Positions 1 through 8,521 are shown, counted from the first letter of the stretch. The stretch: 40,244 bases of DNA from Betaproteobacteria bacterium (GCA_013298765.1 JAAFJA010000021.1:1-40244); one strand, 5' to 3'. Made by a program: numbers and translations. The notes: generated by a model not told the origin, from the sequence alone.

Positions 1-116
1 GCATTGTCTACGTCCAACCGTCACAATCCCACCCCCTGCCGTCAAATTACGAACAAAATCAGGCGGTTAGGTCATAGCGCACAGCGCGCAAGCGGTTTTG
101 AAGGTGAAACAAAGTG

Positions 117-647
117 ATGCGACGTACTCTCGGTTTATCAGCAACCCTCGTTCTGTGCACCCAGTTTAATTGGGCTAGTGCGCAGATTTATAAGTATGTT
201 GATCCGGCTACTGGCGCGGTTGAATACACCAATCAACCTAGGAAAGGCGCGCAAAGGATGAATCTGGACGGCTCGCTTTCTGAGATCCCGACGGGCAACA
301 CCGCGCGCCGCAATAGCCAAGGACAGATTGGCAGCAGCGCGCAGCCGCGTGCTGTCGCAGTCAGCAGTTTGGTCAACAACAATCCTGGCACCGCAGTGGA
401 TAGCGAAACACAGCGCACTCGCGATGGCACCCGTCAGCGAATTCTGTCCGACGAGTTGGCGAGTGAAGAAAAGGCGCTCGCCGAAGCGCGCGCCGCGCTC
501 AACAACGGCAAGCCGCTTCCCATGGCTGATGAAACGCCAGGCTCCGCGAAATACATCGACCGCGTCAAACAAATAGAGCGCACCCTGCGCCATCACGAGC
601 GCAACGTGGCCGCCCTTAGGCAAGAAATCGCCAACCTCCGAATGTAG
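117..647 (+). CDS. DUF4124 domain-containing secreted protein
   Basis: The product is predicted to be a periplasmic protein of unknown function. It opens with a Sec signal peptide (MRR, a hydrophobic stretch, cleavage after ...NWASA), followed directly by the DUF4124 signature QIYKYVDPATG...YTNQP at about residues 23-42. The middle is Ser/Asn/Gln-rich, and the C-terminal third is charged and probably a coiled coil (EEKALAEARAAL, RHHERNVAALRQEI). I chose the ATG at 117, 9 nt after AAGGTGA (101-107); a GTG at 114 is also possible. In betaproteobacteria a DUF4124 gene often sits between glnA and ntrBC, as would fit here; glnA would lie left of the window. Its role is unknown. Confidence 0.85.
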   Translation: MRRTLGLSATLVLCTQFNWASAQIYKYVDPATGAVEYTNQPRKGAQRMNLDGSLSEIPTGNTARRNSQGQIGSSAQPRAVAVSSLVNNNPGTAVDSETQRTRDGTRQRILSDELASEEKALAEARAALNNGKPLPMADETPGSAKYIDRVKQIERTLRHHERNVAALRQEIANLRM

Positions 648-741
648 GACGGCCTGCGCAGAGCGCGCCACCTCGCCCTCCTGTGCGCAGCGCGCACGCG
701 CAGAAGACTTTGAACTAGCAGCCCGCTGGCTTCATTCTTGC

Positions 742-747
742 TAAAAC
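742..747 (+). promoter_or_regulatory. -10-like hexamer just before ntrB
   Basis: TAAAAC ends 6 nt before the ntrB ATG at 754, and no Shine-Dalgarno is visible. This is the spacing of a leaderless transcript. No good -35 is seen, so the call is weak; ntrB could also be read from upstream. Confidence 0.3.
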
Positions 748-753
748 TGCCCC

Positions 754-1869
754 ATGATTGGCGGCACAGATTTCAGCGGACTCGAGCTCATCACCACTGC
801 GGTGTTGATGTTGAATGGTCAACGCCGCATCGTCTACACGAACCCCGCTGCCGAACACCTGCTCGCGCTATCGCGTCGGCAACTGCTCGGTCTGCAGCTT
901 TCGCAAGTCTTTCGCGATAGCGAGCGCCTCTCGCCTGCCATTGAGCTCGCCGCGCAACACGGTGCGAGCTATACCGAACACGAAATCGAGCTGCACTTAA
1001 GTGGCAAGGTGAATGGCGCATCGAGACTCGTCATCAACTGCACGGTGAGCTGGCTCGAATCCGCTGCGGCGAGCGATTCTCCGCAGCTCTTGCTTGAGTT
1101 GCGCCATATCGATCAAGAATTGAAGCTCGCACGCGAAGCCCGTGTAGCAGAGCAAAACCGCGCGAATCGCGAACTCGTACGAAACCTCGCGCATGAGATC
1201 AAGAATCCGCTGGGTGGCTTGCGCGGTGCGGCGCAGCTCTTGCAGCATGAGCTTTCATCGCCACAATTAGTGGAATACACACAAGTCATCATCTCTGAGG
1301 CAGACCGACTGCAAAGCCTCGTCAATCGCCTGCTCACGCCGCACAAGCTGCCCAAGTTTGTGCCCACCGATATCCATGTCGTGCTGGATCGCGTGCGCCA
1401 GCTGATGCAAAACGAATTTGGTCATACGCACAACATCATCGCGGACTACGATGTGAGTTTGCCCGACGTGGAAATTGATGGCGAGCAGATGACGCAGGTG
1501 TTGCTCAACATTGCTCGCAATGCCTGTCAATCGAGCGCCGCAGTATCAATCCCAGAAGTGCAACTGCGCACTCGGATCGCTCGCCAGGTGGTTCTGGCTA
1601 AGCGCCGCCACCGCATGGCGTTAGAAATCGCGATTCTCGATAACGGTGTCGGCATCCCGTTCGAGCACCGAGATCGAATTTTCTTCCCGCTCTTTACCAC
1701 GCGCACAGACGGTAGCGGCTCTGGATTGGGCCTCTCAATCGCGCAGACGTTTGTCACACAACACTTCGGCTCGATCGAGGTCGAAAGCGAGCCGGGCCAC
1801 ACTGTCTTTCGCGTGCAACTCCCGTTCACTCACCCGACCGAAACAGCCACCCTTGGAACGCATGTATGA
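754..1869 (+). CDS. glnL: Nitrogen regulation sensor histidine kinase NtrB
   Basis: This is the cytoplasmic sensor of the nitrogen two-component system. It phosphorylates or dephosphorylates NtrC under control of the PII protein. The N-terminal PAS domain (about residues 8-120, with YTNPAAEHLLALS) matches the family start. The H-box LAHEIKNPLGGLRGAAQLL places the phospho-accepting His at 147. The N-box (NIARNACQS, N256), G1 box (DNGVGIP, 296-302) and G2 box (GSGLGLS, 322-328) are all intact. At 371 aa it is slightly longer than E. coli GlnL. Its stop overlaps the ntrC start (ATGA at 1866-1869), so the two are translationally coupled. Identification is firm. Confidence 0.96.
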   Translation: MIGGTDFSGLELITTAVLMLNGQRRIVYTNPAAEHLLALSRRQLLGLQLSQVFRDSERLSPAIELAAQHGASYTEHEIELHLSGKVNGASRLVINCTVSWLESAAASDSPQLLLELRHIDQELKLAREARVAEQNRANRELVRNLAHEIKNPLGGLRGAAQLLQHELSSPQLVEYTQVIISEADRLQSLVNRLLTPHKLPKFVPTDIHVVLDRVRQLMQNEFGHTHNIIADYDVSLPDVEIDGEQMTQVLLNIARNACQSSAAVSIPEVQLRTRIARQVVLAKRRHRMALEIAILDNGVGIPFEHRDRIFFPLFTTRTDGSGSGLGLSIAQTFVTQHFGSIEVESEPGHTVFRVQLPFTHPTETATLGTHV

Positions 1870-3467
1870 GTATTGTTTGGATTGTTGACGATGACCGTTC
1901 CATTCGGTGGGTGCTCGAAAAAGCGCTTGACCGCGAAGGCATCGCGCATCGAAGTTTTGAATCTGCGGCCGAGGTTAGGAGCGCACTCGAACACGACGTG
2001 CCGACGCTCTTGGTGAGCGATGTTCGGATGCCTGGAGAATCGGGCCTCTCACTGCTCAAATCGATCAAGGCAAATCATCCGCAGCTGCCGGTGATCATCA
2101 TGACAGCGTTTTCCGATCTTGACACCGCCGTTCAAGCGTTTCAGGGCGGTGCGTTTGAGTATCTTCCGAAGCCCTTCGACGTTGAACAAGCCATCGCGCT
2201 CATTCGCCGTGCAGTCAGCGCAAATCCGAATGCAGACGCGGACGCTACAACGAGCGCCAACGCGGCAACAAAGCCAGAAGAGCGCGAAATGCTCGGCAAA
2301 GCGGCTGCGATGCAAGACGTGTTTCGTGCGATCGGTCGTCTTAGCTCGTCCCACGTGACCGTGCTCATCACGGGCGAATCGGGCACCGGCAAAGAGCTCG
2401 TTGCGCGCGCGCTGCACGAACACTCGCCACGCAAGGGCAAACCTTTTATTGCGATCAATACCGCCGCGATTCCCAAAGATTTATTGGAGAGCGAGCTCTT
2501 TGGCCACGAGCGTGGCTCGTTTACTGGCGCTGCCGCGACACGACAAGGGCGCTTCCAGCAAGCCGAGGGCGGCACGCTATTCCTGGACGAAATCGGTGAC
2601 ATGCCCGCCGATTTGCAGGTTCGGTTACTACGCGTCCTGCAAGACGGAGAGTATTACCGAGTGGGCGGTCAGGCCCCGATGAAATCGAACGTTCGCATCA
2701 TCGCGGCCACTCATCAAAACTTGGACGAGCGCGTCAAGCTTGGGCTTTTCCGCGAGGATCTATTGCACCGACTCAATGTGGTGCGGTTGCGCTTACCGCC
2801 GCTGCGTGAGCGCCGCGATGACGTGCCATTGCTGATGAAACACTTTTTGGCAAAAAGCGCGATTTCGCTTGGCGGCGAAGTGAAGGCACTGACGCCCGCT
2901 GCGATGGCTCAGTTGCAGTCGTTCGCCTTTCCTGGCAACGTGCGTCAACTCGAAAACATCTGCCACTGGATCACGGTGATGGCGCCGGGGCAAAACGTGG
3001 ACACCGGTGATTTGCCCCCCGAGGTGCAGTTCGCGAGCGCGCCCTCAGCGAGCGCGGGCGGGGCGGCGAGCCCGAACCCGAACCCTCTGAGCGCCCGCGA
3101 GTCTGGCGCGTCGTCGATACCTTCGGCGTCGGTCGGGTTCGAGCACCAAGCCGCGAGCAACGGCAACGGTGATGGCGTGGCGGCTGCATCGGCTGGGATG
3201 CATTCGCTCAGGCCTGACCACATGAGCGCGTCTCTGGGCGACACCGAAGCGTGGCGCAACGCGCTCTCCAGTAGCCTCGCGACCGCAATCCGGGCTAATG
3301 AAGCCGCTCCGGGCGAGCGCTTGACCAAAGAATTTGAGGAAACGCTCATCCGTACGGCGCTGGCAGAGACGAAAGGGCGACGGATTGAGGCAAGTCACTG
3401 GCTTGGCTGGGGCCGAAATACCCTCACACGAAAAATTCACGAGCTGGGGCTCGACGAAAAAGTGTAG
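1866..3467 (+). CDS. glnG: Nitrogen regulation response regulator NtrC (sigma-54 activator)
   Basis: This protein activates sigma-54 promoters when nitrogen is limiting. The receiver domain (1-120) has D9/D10, phospho-acceptor D52 and K102. The AAA+ domain (about 140-385) has Walker A GESGTGKE (170-177), Walker B GGTLFLDEIGDM (235-246) and arginine-finger candidates near R296/R302. The sigma-54 contact loop reads GSFTGA (217-222) rather than the usual GAFTGA. The C-terminal Fis-type helix-turn-helix lies at about 490-529 (RRIEASHWLGWGRNTL). At 533 aa it is about 60 residues longer than E. coli NtrC; the surplus is an Ala/Ser/Gly/Pro-rich linker at about 388-470. It is translationally coupled to ntrB. 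Confidence 0.96.
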   Translation: MSIVWIVDDDRSIRWVLEKALDREGIAHRSFESAAEVRSALEHDVPTLLVSDVRMPGESGLSLLKSIKANHPQLPVIIMTAFSDLDTAVQAFQGGAFEYLPKPFDVEQAIALIRRAVSANPNADADATTSANAATKPEEREMLGKAAAMQDVFRAIGRLSSSHVTVLITGESGTGKELVARALHEHSPRKGKPFIAINTAAIPKDLLESELFGHERGSFTGAAATRQGRFQQAEGGTLFLDEIGDMPADLQVRLLRVLQDGEYYRVGGQAPMKSNVRIIAATHQNLDERVKLGLFREDLLHRLNVVRLRLPPLRERRDDVPLLMKHFLAKSAISLGGEVKALTPAAMAQLQSFAFPGNVRQLENICHWITVMAPGQNVDTGDLPPEVQFASAPSASAGGAASPNPNPLSARESGASSIPSASVGFEHQAASNGNGDGVAAASAGMHSLRPDHMSASLGDTEAWRNALSSSLATAIRANEAAPGERLTKEFEETLIRTALAETKGRRIEASHWLGWGRNTLTRKIHELGLDEKV

Positions 3468-3505
3468 GCGTTCGCGATCCCGCCCTTGCTTGCCCGTGCC
3501 TCGGC

Positions 3506-3534
3506 GCGCCCAACAATTCGTATGATTTGGGCGC
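3506..3534 (+). terminator. Hairpin after ntrC
   Basis: GCGCCCAA (3506-3513) pairs perfectly with TTGGGCGC (3527-3534) around a 13-nt loop, 39 nt after the ntrC stop. No T-tract follows, so it may be a 3'-end stabiliser or a Rho-dependent pause rather than a classical terminator. Confidence 0.35.
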
Positions 3535-3675
3535 AAACAGACTTCTCCGAGCAGGTTCCTGGATTTCACCCACGACAAACGCGCGCTGAGTCGGTATAAA
3601 TTCGGCTTCACACATGCAAGGCCCGTCGTCGCGTTTTCGGCGAACGCGCCGGTACAAAACTACATCGAGGGATGC

Positions 3676-4419
3676 ATGTCACGCGTGTTTCGAAAGACTC
3701 CGAAAGGGGTTGAAGCGTTTGCCAACAAAGACAGCGGCCTTTCGCACCCCCATCGTGCGCTCTTGGTGCTTGTCGATGGCAAACGAAACGCCTCGCAATT
3801 GCGAAAGTTTGGCGCATCGTTCGGTAATGTGAACGGGATTCTGGGCGAGCTTTTCGAAGCGAAGCTGATTGAACTCGATCCGGCCTACATCGCGAAACTC
3901 ACAGTCTCACAAGCCGAGATCGCTCGCGAAAGTGCAGGGTTCACCTCGTCCCTCGCCGCTGAAACCATCATCGCGGGCAGCGGGCCGCGCACCCAGAGCG
4001 GACCGATCACGACCAGCCGCTTGACGCCGATGGGGCCGAGCAAGGCTGGCGGACCGGTAACGCGCGGCGGCGAACCGCGTGAGAGCTTGGCCAGTCCGCC
4101 GACTCAATCTAAGCCACCGAAACGCGATCTGCGCGAGCTCGCACTCCTCGCCGAGCCCGATCCAGTGCAAACGGCGGAAAGCCTCGCCATTGAATCTGCT
4201 TTGTTTGCCGCATCGAAGCAGTTCGCGATTGATTTCATCCAAGCCTCGTTGGGCAATTCTGGAATGCCGCTTCGCTTCGCCTTGGAGCGCGCCGACAGCC
4301 CAGCTCGATTGCGTGACGTGGTGGAAATTGCGGCGGGTACGCTTCGCGACATGCGCGGCACGCAAGTCGCCGCCGATTTTCGGCGCGGCTTCGAGAGTGC
4401 CACGGCAAAAACGCAATAA
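3676..4419 (+). CDS. Uncharacterised protein with winged-helix-like N-terminus
   Basis: I do not recognise the family with certainty. The first ~65 residues (KTPKGVEAFANKDSGL...RALLVLVDGKRNASQLRKF...LGELFEAKLIELDP) have the look of a winged-helix fold used in bacterial regulators and output modules. A disordered Gly/Pro/Thr-rich linker follows (about 90-155). The C-terminal ~85 residues are helical, with no catalytic motif that I can see. There is no signal peptide or membrane segment. GAGG at 3667-3670 lies 5 nt before the ATG at 3676, and TATAAA at about 3595 could be its -10. It follows ntrC by 208 nt, so it probably has its own promoter. It may be a DNA- or protein-binding adaptor; this is inference. 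Confidence 0.75.
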   Translation: MSRVFRKTPKGVEAFANKDSGLSHPHRALLVLVDGKRNASQLRKFGASFGNVNGILGELFEAKLIELDPAYIAKLTVSQAEIARESAGFTSSLAAETIIAGSGPRTQSGPITTSRLTPMGPSKAGGPVTRGGEPRESLASPPTQSKPPKRDLRELALLAEPDPVQTAESLAIESALFAASKQFAIDFIQASLGNSGMPLRFALERADSPARLRDVVEIAAGTLRDMRGTQVAADFRRGFESATAKTQ

Positions 4420-4437
4420 GCTTTTTGCAGTTAACCC

Positions 4438-4463
4438 ACTATTGGTTTGGGCAAACTGATAGT
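4438..4463. repeat. Near-perfect 26-bp palindrome between convergent genes
   Basis: ACTATTGGTTTG (4438-4449) faces CAAACTGATAGT (4452-4463). All 12 positions pair if two G-U wobbles are allowed. It lies 18 nt past the stop of the unknown gene and just upstream of a copy of the CTAGCCC repeat, so it may be part of the same 3'-end structure. Confidence 0.55.
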
Positions 4464-4497
4464 TATAGGCCAACTTGGAAGCGCCATTAGTTAGGCT

Positions 4498-4524
4498 CTA
4501 GCCCCGATTAAGAATGGTTTCCGA
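4498..4524 (+). repeat. CTAGCCC dispersed hairpin repeat, copy A
   Basis: CTAGCCCCGATTA (4498-4510) is identical over 13 bases to copy B at 8023-8035. It is followed after the N11 loop by a degenerate right arm (GGTTT). It lies between the convergent ends of the unknown gene and anmK. Confidence 0.6.
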
Positions 4525-4532
4525 GACCATGG

Positions 4533-5798
4533 CTATTTCGCGTAGACCGCCCCCAGAATGCGCGGGCCACGCGCACCAGTCACCGCCGGTACATTCCCCG
4601 GCTTCGCAGCGAAGCACTCCCGCGCAAGCCACGCAAACGCCAACGCCTCCACATGCATCGGATCAACGCCAAGCGCGGCCGTCGATTGGGCAAGCGGCAG
4701 CTGGCGCATCAGTTCCGCATTGAACACGCCGCCGCCGCACACGAATAGCTCGCGACCCTGCACTTCCTTCGCGATGCTTTGCGCCGTCAAGGCAACCAGT
4801 GTTGCTTGAACATCCTCGGGCTTTAAAACCGCTCCCGCACCGCTCGCAGTGGCGCGAGCTTGCGCATACTGAAAGAGTTTCGCATCGAGCCAAGACTGAT
4901 TGAACAACTCACGCCCCGTGCTCTTTGGCGGCGGAGTTGAGAAATACGGCTCGTCGAAAAAGTGTTTAAGCAGGGCGTCATCGACGCGACCACGCGCCCC
5001 CCAGCGCCCGCTTTCATCGAACGGCTTCCCCGTGTGCCGCTCGCACCATGCATCCAACAATGTGTTGCCGGGGCCTGTATCAAATCCGCGCACGTGGCCT
5101 TCTCGCTCCACTTCCAAGCCAGCAGGCTTTACGGCAACCTTCGCGCCAAGGGGAGCGGACTGCGCAACCTCCCCTTCATGGGGAGCGGACCGCGCCACCT
5201 GCCCTTCAAGGGGAGGTGGGGCGAAGCCCGGCTGGGGATGGTTTTCCGCGCAGCTCGCACGCCCCCACGAAGGGAGAAGAGACACATTTGCAATCCCGCC
5301 AATATTCACCACCGCCCGCGGCACGTTCGACGAAAACACCGCCGCATGAAACGCAGGTACGAGCGGCGCGCCCTGCCCGCCTGCCGCTACGTCGCGCGAA
5401 CGAAAATCGGCGACTACCGCAATGCCAGTCAACTCGGCCAAGAGCGCGGGCTGATTGATCTGCAACGTAAAGCCACGCTCGGGTCGATGCCGAATTGTCT
5501 GCCCATGCGCGCCAAGGGCTGCGATGTCCTTCGCGGTAAGCTTTGTTTTGGCGAGCAGCGCATGCGTCGCCTCTGCGTACACGCGCGCGAGCGCAACCGA
5601 AGCATCGCCCATCCGCTCAATTTCATCCGCGCCCGAATACATCAGCGATTGCAACTGCGCACGAAGCGTTGCCGTGAACGGCACGTGAACATGCCCAAGC
5701 GTCTGCACGCGATCACCCGCAAAGTCGGCAAGCACTGCGTCCACGCCATCACAACTGGTGCCGGACATGAGGCCAATGTAGCGTTCGCTAAGGAGCAT
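4533..5798 (-). CDS. anmK: Anhydro-N-acetylmuramic acid kinase
   Basis: The enzyme phosphorylates 1,6-anhydro-MurNAc to MurNAc-6-P in peptidoglycan recycling. The ATP-binding N-terminus YIGLMSGTSCDGVDAVLADF (about 7-26), LGAHGQTIRHRP (95-106), NIGGIANVSLLP (165-176), RGFDTGPGNTLLDAW (237-251) and CGGGVFNAELM (354-364) are all intact. At 421 aa it is about 50 residues longer than E. coli AnmK (369 aa). The excess is at residues ~178-234, between the NIGGIAN and GFDTGPGN motifs, and is encoded by a palindromic repeat insertion (see 5097-5267). Reading frame and active-site motifs are retained, so the enzyme is probably functional. It is divergent from sdaA. Confidence 0.95.
   Translation of the reverse strand: MLLSERYIGLMSGTSCDGVDAVLADFAGDRVQTLGHVHVPFTATLRAQLQSLMYSGADEIERMGDASVALARVYAEATHALLAKTKLTAKDIAALGAHGQTIRHRPERGFTLQINQPALLAELTGIAVVADFRSRDVAAGGQGAPLVPAFHAAVFSSNVPRAVVNIGGIANVSLLPSWGRASCAENHPQPGFAPPPLEGQVARSAPHEGEVAQSAPLGAKVAVKPAGLEVEREGHVRGFDTGPGNTLLDAWCERHTGKPFDESGRWGARGRVDDALLKHFFDEPYFSTPPPKSTGRELFNQSWLDAKLFQYAQARATASGAGAVLKPEDVQATLVALTAQSIAKEVQGRELFVCGGGVFNAELMRQLPLAQSTAALGVDPMHVEALAFAWLARECFAAKPGNVPAVTGARGPRILGAVYAK
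5097..5267. repeat. In-frame palindromic repeat insertion inside anmK
   Basis: About 171 bp are extra relative to the usual anmK. The insert contains a 30-bp tandem repeat (5150-5179 and 5180-5209, 26 of 30 bases equal), each unit starting GGGGAGCGGAC. Two hairpins are present: CTCCCC-TTCAT-GGGGAG (5169-5185) and CCTGCCC-TTCAA-GGGGAGG (5198-5216). On the protein it reads as three 10-residue units of the form xEGxVAxSAP. The resemblance to palindromic elements known to insert within genes (Rickettsia palindromic elements) is inference. The insert boundaries are approximate. Confidence 0.7.
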
Positions 5799-5915
5799 GG
5801 TTGAGCGTGTTTGCGCAGCAAAAAATCGAATGACGTGGAGAATAGCGCCTTTCCTGTCCTACGAGACTCGCGCGATTGCGTGACTTTCAGAGGACAGTGC
5901 CACCCAAGCTGAACC

Positions 5916-7295
5916 ATGTACATCTCGCTGACCGACCTCTTCAAAATTGGCATTGGCCCCTCGTCATCGCATACGGTCGGGCCGATGCGTGCGGCGCGGC
6001 GCTTCTTGGTTGAACTCTCGGAGGCTGATCGCTCGAAGATCTCGCGCGTGCGGGTTGAGCTTTTTGGTTCGCTCGCACACACGGGGCACGGCCATGCAAC
6101 GGATGTTGCGCTCCAGCTCGGTATGGCGGGTGAGTTGCCGGATTTTGTCGCGACGGAAAAAATCCCGGACATGATCGCTGCGATTGCGCGTGAAACGAAA
6201 CTCTTGCTGCTCGGCGAACGCGCCATCAAGTTTCAGCCGCTCACCGATATTCGTTTCAACTTGAAAGATCTGTTGCCGCTGCACTCAAACGCGATGACGT
6301 TTCGCGCGTATGCCGATGAGGCGATGCAGACGCTCGTGGCAGAGCGAACGATGTATTCGATTGGCGGCGGCTTCGTGGTGGACGAAGATGAAGCGTTTGT
6401 CGGCAGCCCTCGCGGCGGCGAAGCGCAGGTGCCCCATCCGTTTGATTCGATGAAGACCTTGCTCGCGATCGCGCAGGACAAACAGCTCTCGCTTGCCGCG
6501 CTTTTGCGCGCCAATGAACACGCGCTTCGTGGCGATGCGGCCACCACTGAGTTTTTGGAGCGCGTGATTGACACGTTCTTTCGCTGCATTGATCGCGGAC
6601 TCAGCACGCGCGGCACCTTGCCCGGAGGACTCAACGTTTCACGGCGAGCGCCCGATATCCTGGTGCAGCTTAAGACCGAGCGCGGACAACGCGGGATCGC
6701 GCCACACAAAGTGCTTGATTGGGTGAGCGTGTACGCGATTGCCGTTAACGAAGAAAACGCCGCTGGCGGCCGCGTGGTGACCGCGCCGACCAATGGCGCA
6801 GCCGGTGTCGTACCCGCTGTGCTTCGCTATGCACAGGATTTTTGCGAGATTGATCGAGACGGGTTACACGACTTTTTGCTCGTTGCCTCTGCGGTGGGTG
6901 CGCTTTGCAAACTGAACGCATCGATTTCTGGGGCGGAAGTGGGCTGTCAGGGCGAAGTGGGCTCCGCCGCCGCGATGGCAGCGGCCGGTCTTGCCGCAGC
7001 GCTCGGCGCAAGCAACGAACAAATCGAAAACGCGGCCGAGATCGCGCTTGAACATCACCTTGGCATGACCTGCGACCCTATTGGCGGGCTGGTGCAGATT
7101 CCCTGCATTGAACGCAATGCGATGGGTGCCGTGAAAGCGATTAGCGCCACCTCGCTCGCGATGCGCGGCGACGGCACTCACCGTATCTCACTCGATCAGG
7201 CGATCGACACCATGCGCCGCACTGGCGCCGACATGCAAGCGAAGTACAAAGAGACATCACAAGGCGGGCTCGCGCTCGCGCAGGTAGAGTGTTAG
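5916..7295 (+). CDS. sdaA: L-serine dehydratase (iron-sulfur type)
   Basis: The enzyme deaminates L-serine to pyruvate and ammonia using a 4Fe-4S cluster. The single chain holds both the SDH-beta domain (IGIGPSSSHTVGPM, 11-24; about 1-155) and the SDH-alpha domain (about 185-455). Cluster ligands are C344 (ISGAEVGCQGEVGS), C386 (HLGMTCDPIGG) and C397 (LVQIPCIERN). The protein ends in cysteine (C459). In the Legionella type-2 enzyme the C-terminal Cys inserts into the active site as the fourth ligand, so this tail is probably meaningful. Length is normal. The ATG at 5916 gives the family N-terminus. No strong Shine-Dalgarno is seen. It shares a 117-bp intergenic region with divergent anmK. Confidence 0.95.
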   Translation: MYISLTDLFKIGIGPSSSHTVGPMRAARRFLVELSEADRSKISRVRVELFGSLAHTGHGHATDVALQLGMAGELPDFVATEKIPDMIAAIARETKLLLLGERAIKFQPLTDIRFNLKDLLPLHSNAMTFRAYADEAMQTLVAERTMYSIGGGFVVDEDEAFVGSPRGGEAQVPHPFDSMKTLLAIAQDKQLSLAALLRANEHALRGDAATTEFLERVIDTFFRCIDRGLSTRGTLPGGLNVSRRAPDILVQLKTERGQRGIAPHKVLDWVSVYAIAVNEENAAGGRVVTAPTNGAAGVVPAVLRYAQDFCEIDRDGLHDFLLVASAVGALCKLNASISGAEVGCQGEVGSAAAMAAAGLAAALGASNEQIENAAEIALEHHLGMTCDPIGGLVQIPCIERNAMGAVKAISATSLAMRGDGTHRISLDQAIDTMRRTGADMQAKYKETSQGGLALAQVEC

Positions 7296-7388
7296 CTGCA
7301 TCCCTGGAGCTAACGGGCGGAAGCGTGTCCGTAGACGCGTAATCGCGCGGTACGATGGGTCGATGAACCGTGGCGCTGAGCCGCGCAG

Positions 7389-7853
7389 CTAAGCGACGAG
7401 CCAGCGCGCAAGTTTGGGATAACTGTTATTCGCCACACCCCCGTCGAGCAAGCCGCGCCACGACAGTATCGGCACGCCGATGTAGCGTTTCGCCTCGAAA
7501 TTCTCGCGCAGCGAGGCGGCGCTGCCACGGTAGCCTTTGTCGTGGAAGAGCATTTCTATCGGCATACCGACGTGCAACGATGCAGCGTAAGACCAGGCAA
7601 TGGCCGCCATTTCAGCGCCGCCTTCCGCCTCAAACACACCGTTTGCACTTGCCCGCTCGGCGGGGTCAAGCAACGCGAGATGCCCTGCCTCGTGCAGCAA
7701 GTCTCCGGGGGAGAGCAACGCCGCGCGATCAACGCGAATCGCGCCCGCTGCGATCTGGATACCCGGAAGAAACGCATCAGCGGCGACGGTGCCCTCCTCG
7801 ACGCGCAAGCCGATCTCGCGCAGAAACTGGATGGTGAGATCGGTGTGATTCAT
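7389..7853 (-). CDS. Uncharacterised protein with HEAGH metallopeptidase-like motif
   Basis: This is a 154-aa soluble protein with no signal peptide. Its one notable motif is LLHEAGHLALL at about residues 52-62, the HExxH zinc-binding signature of gluzincin/minigluzincin peptidases. A possible third ligand is Glu in EAEGGAEMAAIAW at about 75-87, by analogy with short metallopeptidases of the IrrE/Wss type. The C-terminus contains a conserved-looking stretch (MLFHDKGYRGSAASLRENF) of unknown role. I do not know a characterised homologue. Peptidase activity is inference from the motif alone. It is alone on its strand, with copy B of the CTAGCCC repeat in its upstream region. Confidence 0.75.
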   Translation of the reverse strand: MNHTDLTIQFLREIGLRVEEGTVAADAFLPGIQIAAGAIRVDRAALLSPGDLLHEAGHLALLDPAERASANGVFEAEGGAEMAAIAWSYAASLHVGMPIEMLFHDKGYRGSAASLRENFEAKRYIGVPILSWRGLLDGGVANNSYPKLARWLVA

Positions 7854-8022
7854 TTCGCTGAAAGCTCGCGGAGGGCGTCAGTTGGGCTCGCGCAAATGTA
7901 GCGCGCTCTCGGGGGAGGCCGCATAGAGACGGATAATCAGTTATTACTTTTCCCGCCGGAGCTCTATTTAATTGGCGCAAGCTGATGACTTACTAGGGAG
8001 TCACAACTGCAAACAACCTACG

Positions 8023-8045
8023 CTAGCCCCGATTAGTTCTGGGTA
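8023..8045 (+). repeat. CTAGCCC dispersed hairpin repeat, copy B
   Basis: CTAGCCCCGATTA (8023-8035) equals copy A base for base. The right arm after the 11-nt loop is GGGTA, giving a short CCC/GGG stem. It sits in the 261-bp space between two leftward genes, which otherwise holds no recognisable gene. Confidence 0.6.
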
Positions 8046-8114
8046 AACGTCTCAAAGCTAATGCTTAAATCGCGAAATCGTCACCCGCTCGTCGATTGCC
8101 TTAGGCGACGCTAT

Positions 8115-8447
8115 TCAGAGCGTCACGTGCTGGGTGAGCACATCAAACGGCGTTTTCGGTGCCGCATACATGCTCTCAGTCTGGAAATACTCGTTCCAGC
8201 CTTGAGAATCAAGAATGGCGAGATATTGCTCGCACATTTCAACGCGCGGAAACTTCCAAACGCAGAAGAATTTCCATTGGTTTTGACTGCGCGGATCCTC
8301 GTTTTTTCCCCAGGCCACAGATTCGGCTTCACCGCCGAGTTTCAAGCGCGTCGCCGCGCTAACCTTGCTCAGATAGGCGGTTCGCGCTGCTGCACTGAGC
8401 GCGGACCATTTTTCAGTGGGTGTCCAATAACCGATAAAGACTTGCAT
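8115..8447 (-). CDS. Small uncharacterised protein (DUF6616-like?)
   Basis: This is a 110-aa cytoplasmic protein beginning MQVFIGYWTPTEKW and rich in aromatic residues (NQWKFFCVWKFPRVEMCEQYL). Its size and alternating strand/helix pattern suggest a small ferredoxin-like (dimeric alpha-beta barrel) fold. It recalls DUF6616, but I am not sure of the family. The reading frame extends upstream, but I chose the ATG at 8447 because GAGGT lies about 9 nt before it and the residues upstream are low quality. It is downstream of the TetR gene on the same strand (74-nt gap) and could be cotranscribed with it. Confidence 0.7.
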   Translation of the reverse strand: MQVFIGYWTPTEKWSALSAAARTAYLSKVSAATRLKLGGEAESVAWGKNEDPRSQNQWKFFCVWKFPRVEMCEQYLAILDSQGWNEYFQTESMYAAPKTPFDVLTQHVTL

Positions 8448-8521
8448 CGAGTAACTACCTCGGTGGCTGATTGTTCGACATCCCGAGCCGTCGCCGCGCG
8501 CTACGCGCACGAGCGGCTCGC

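Noticed and set aside
4962-5804. 280-codon plus-strand frame opposite anmK
   Set aside because: Its sequence is Arg-rich and lacks domains; it is antisense shadow of a well-recognised gene.
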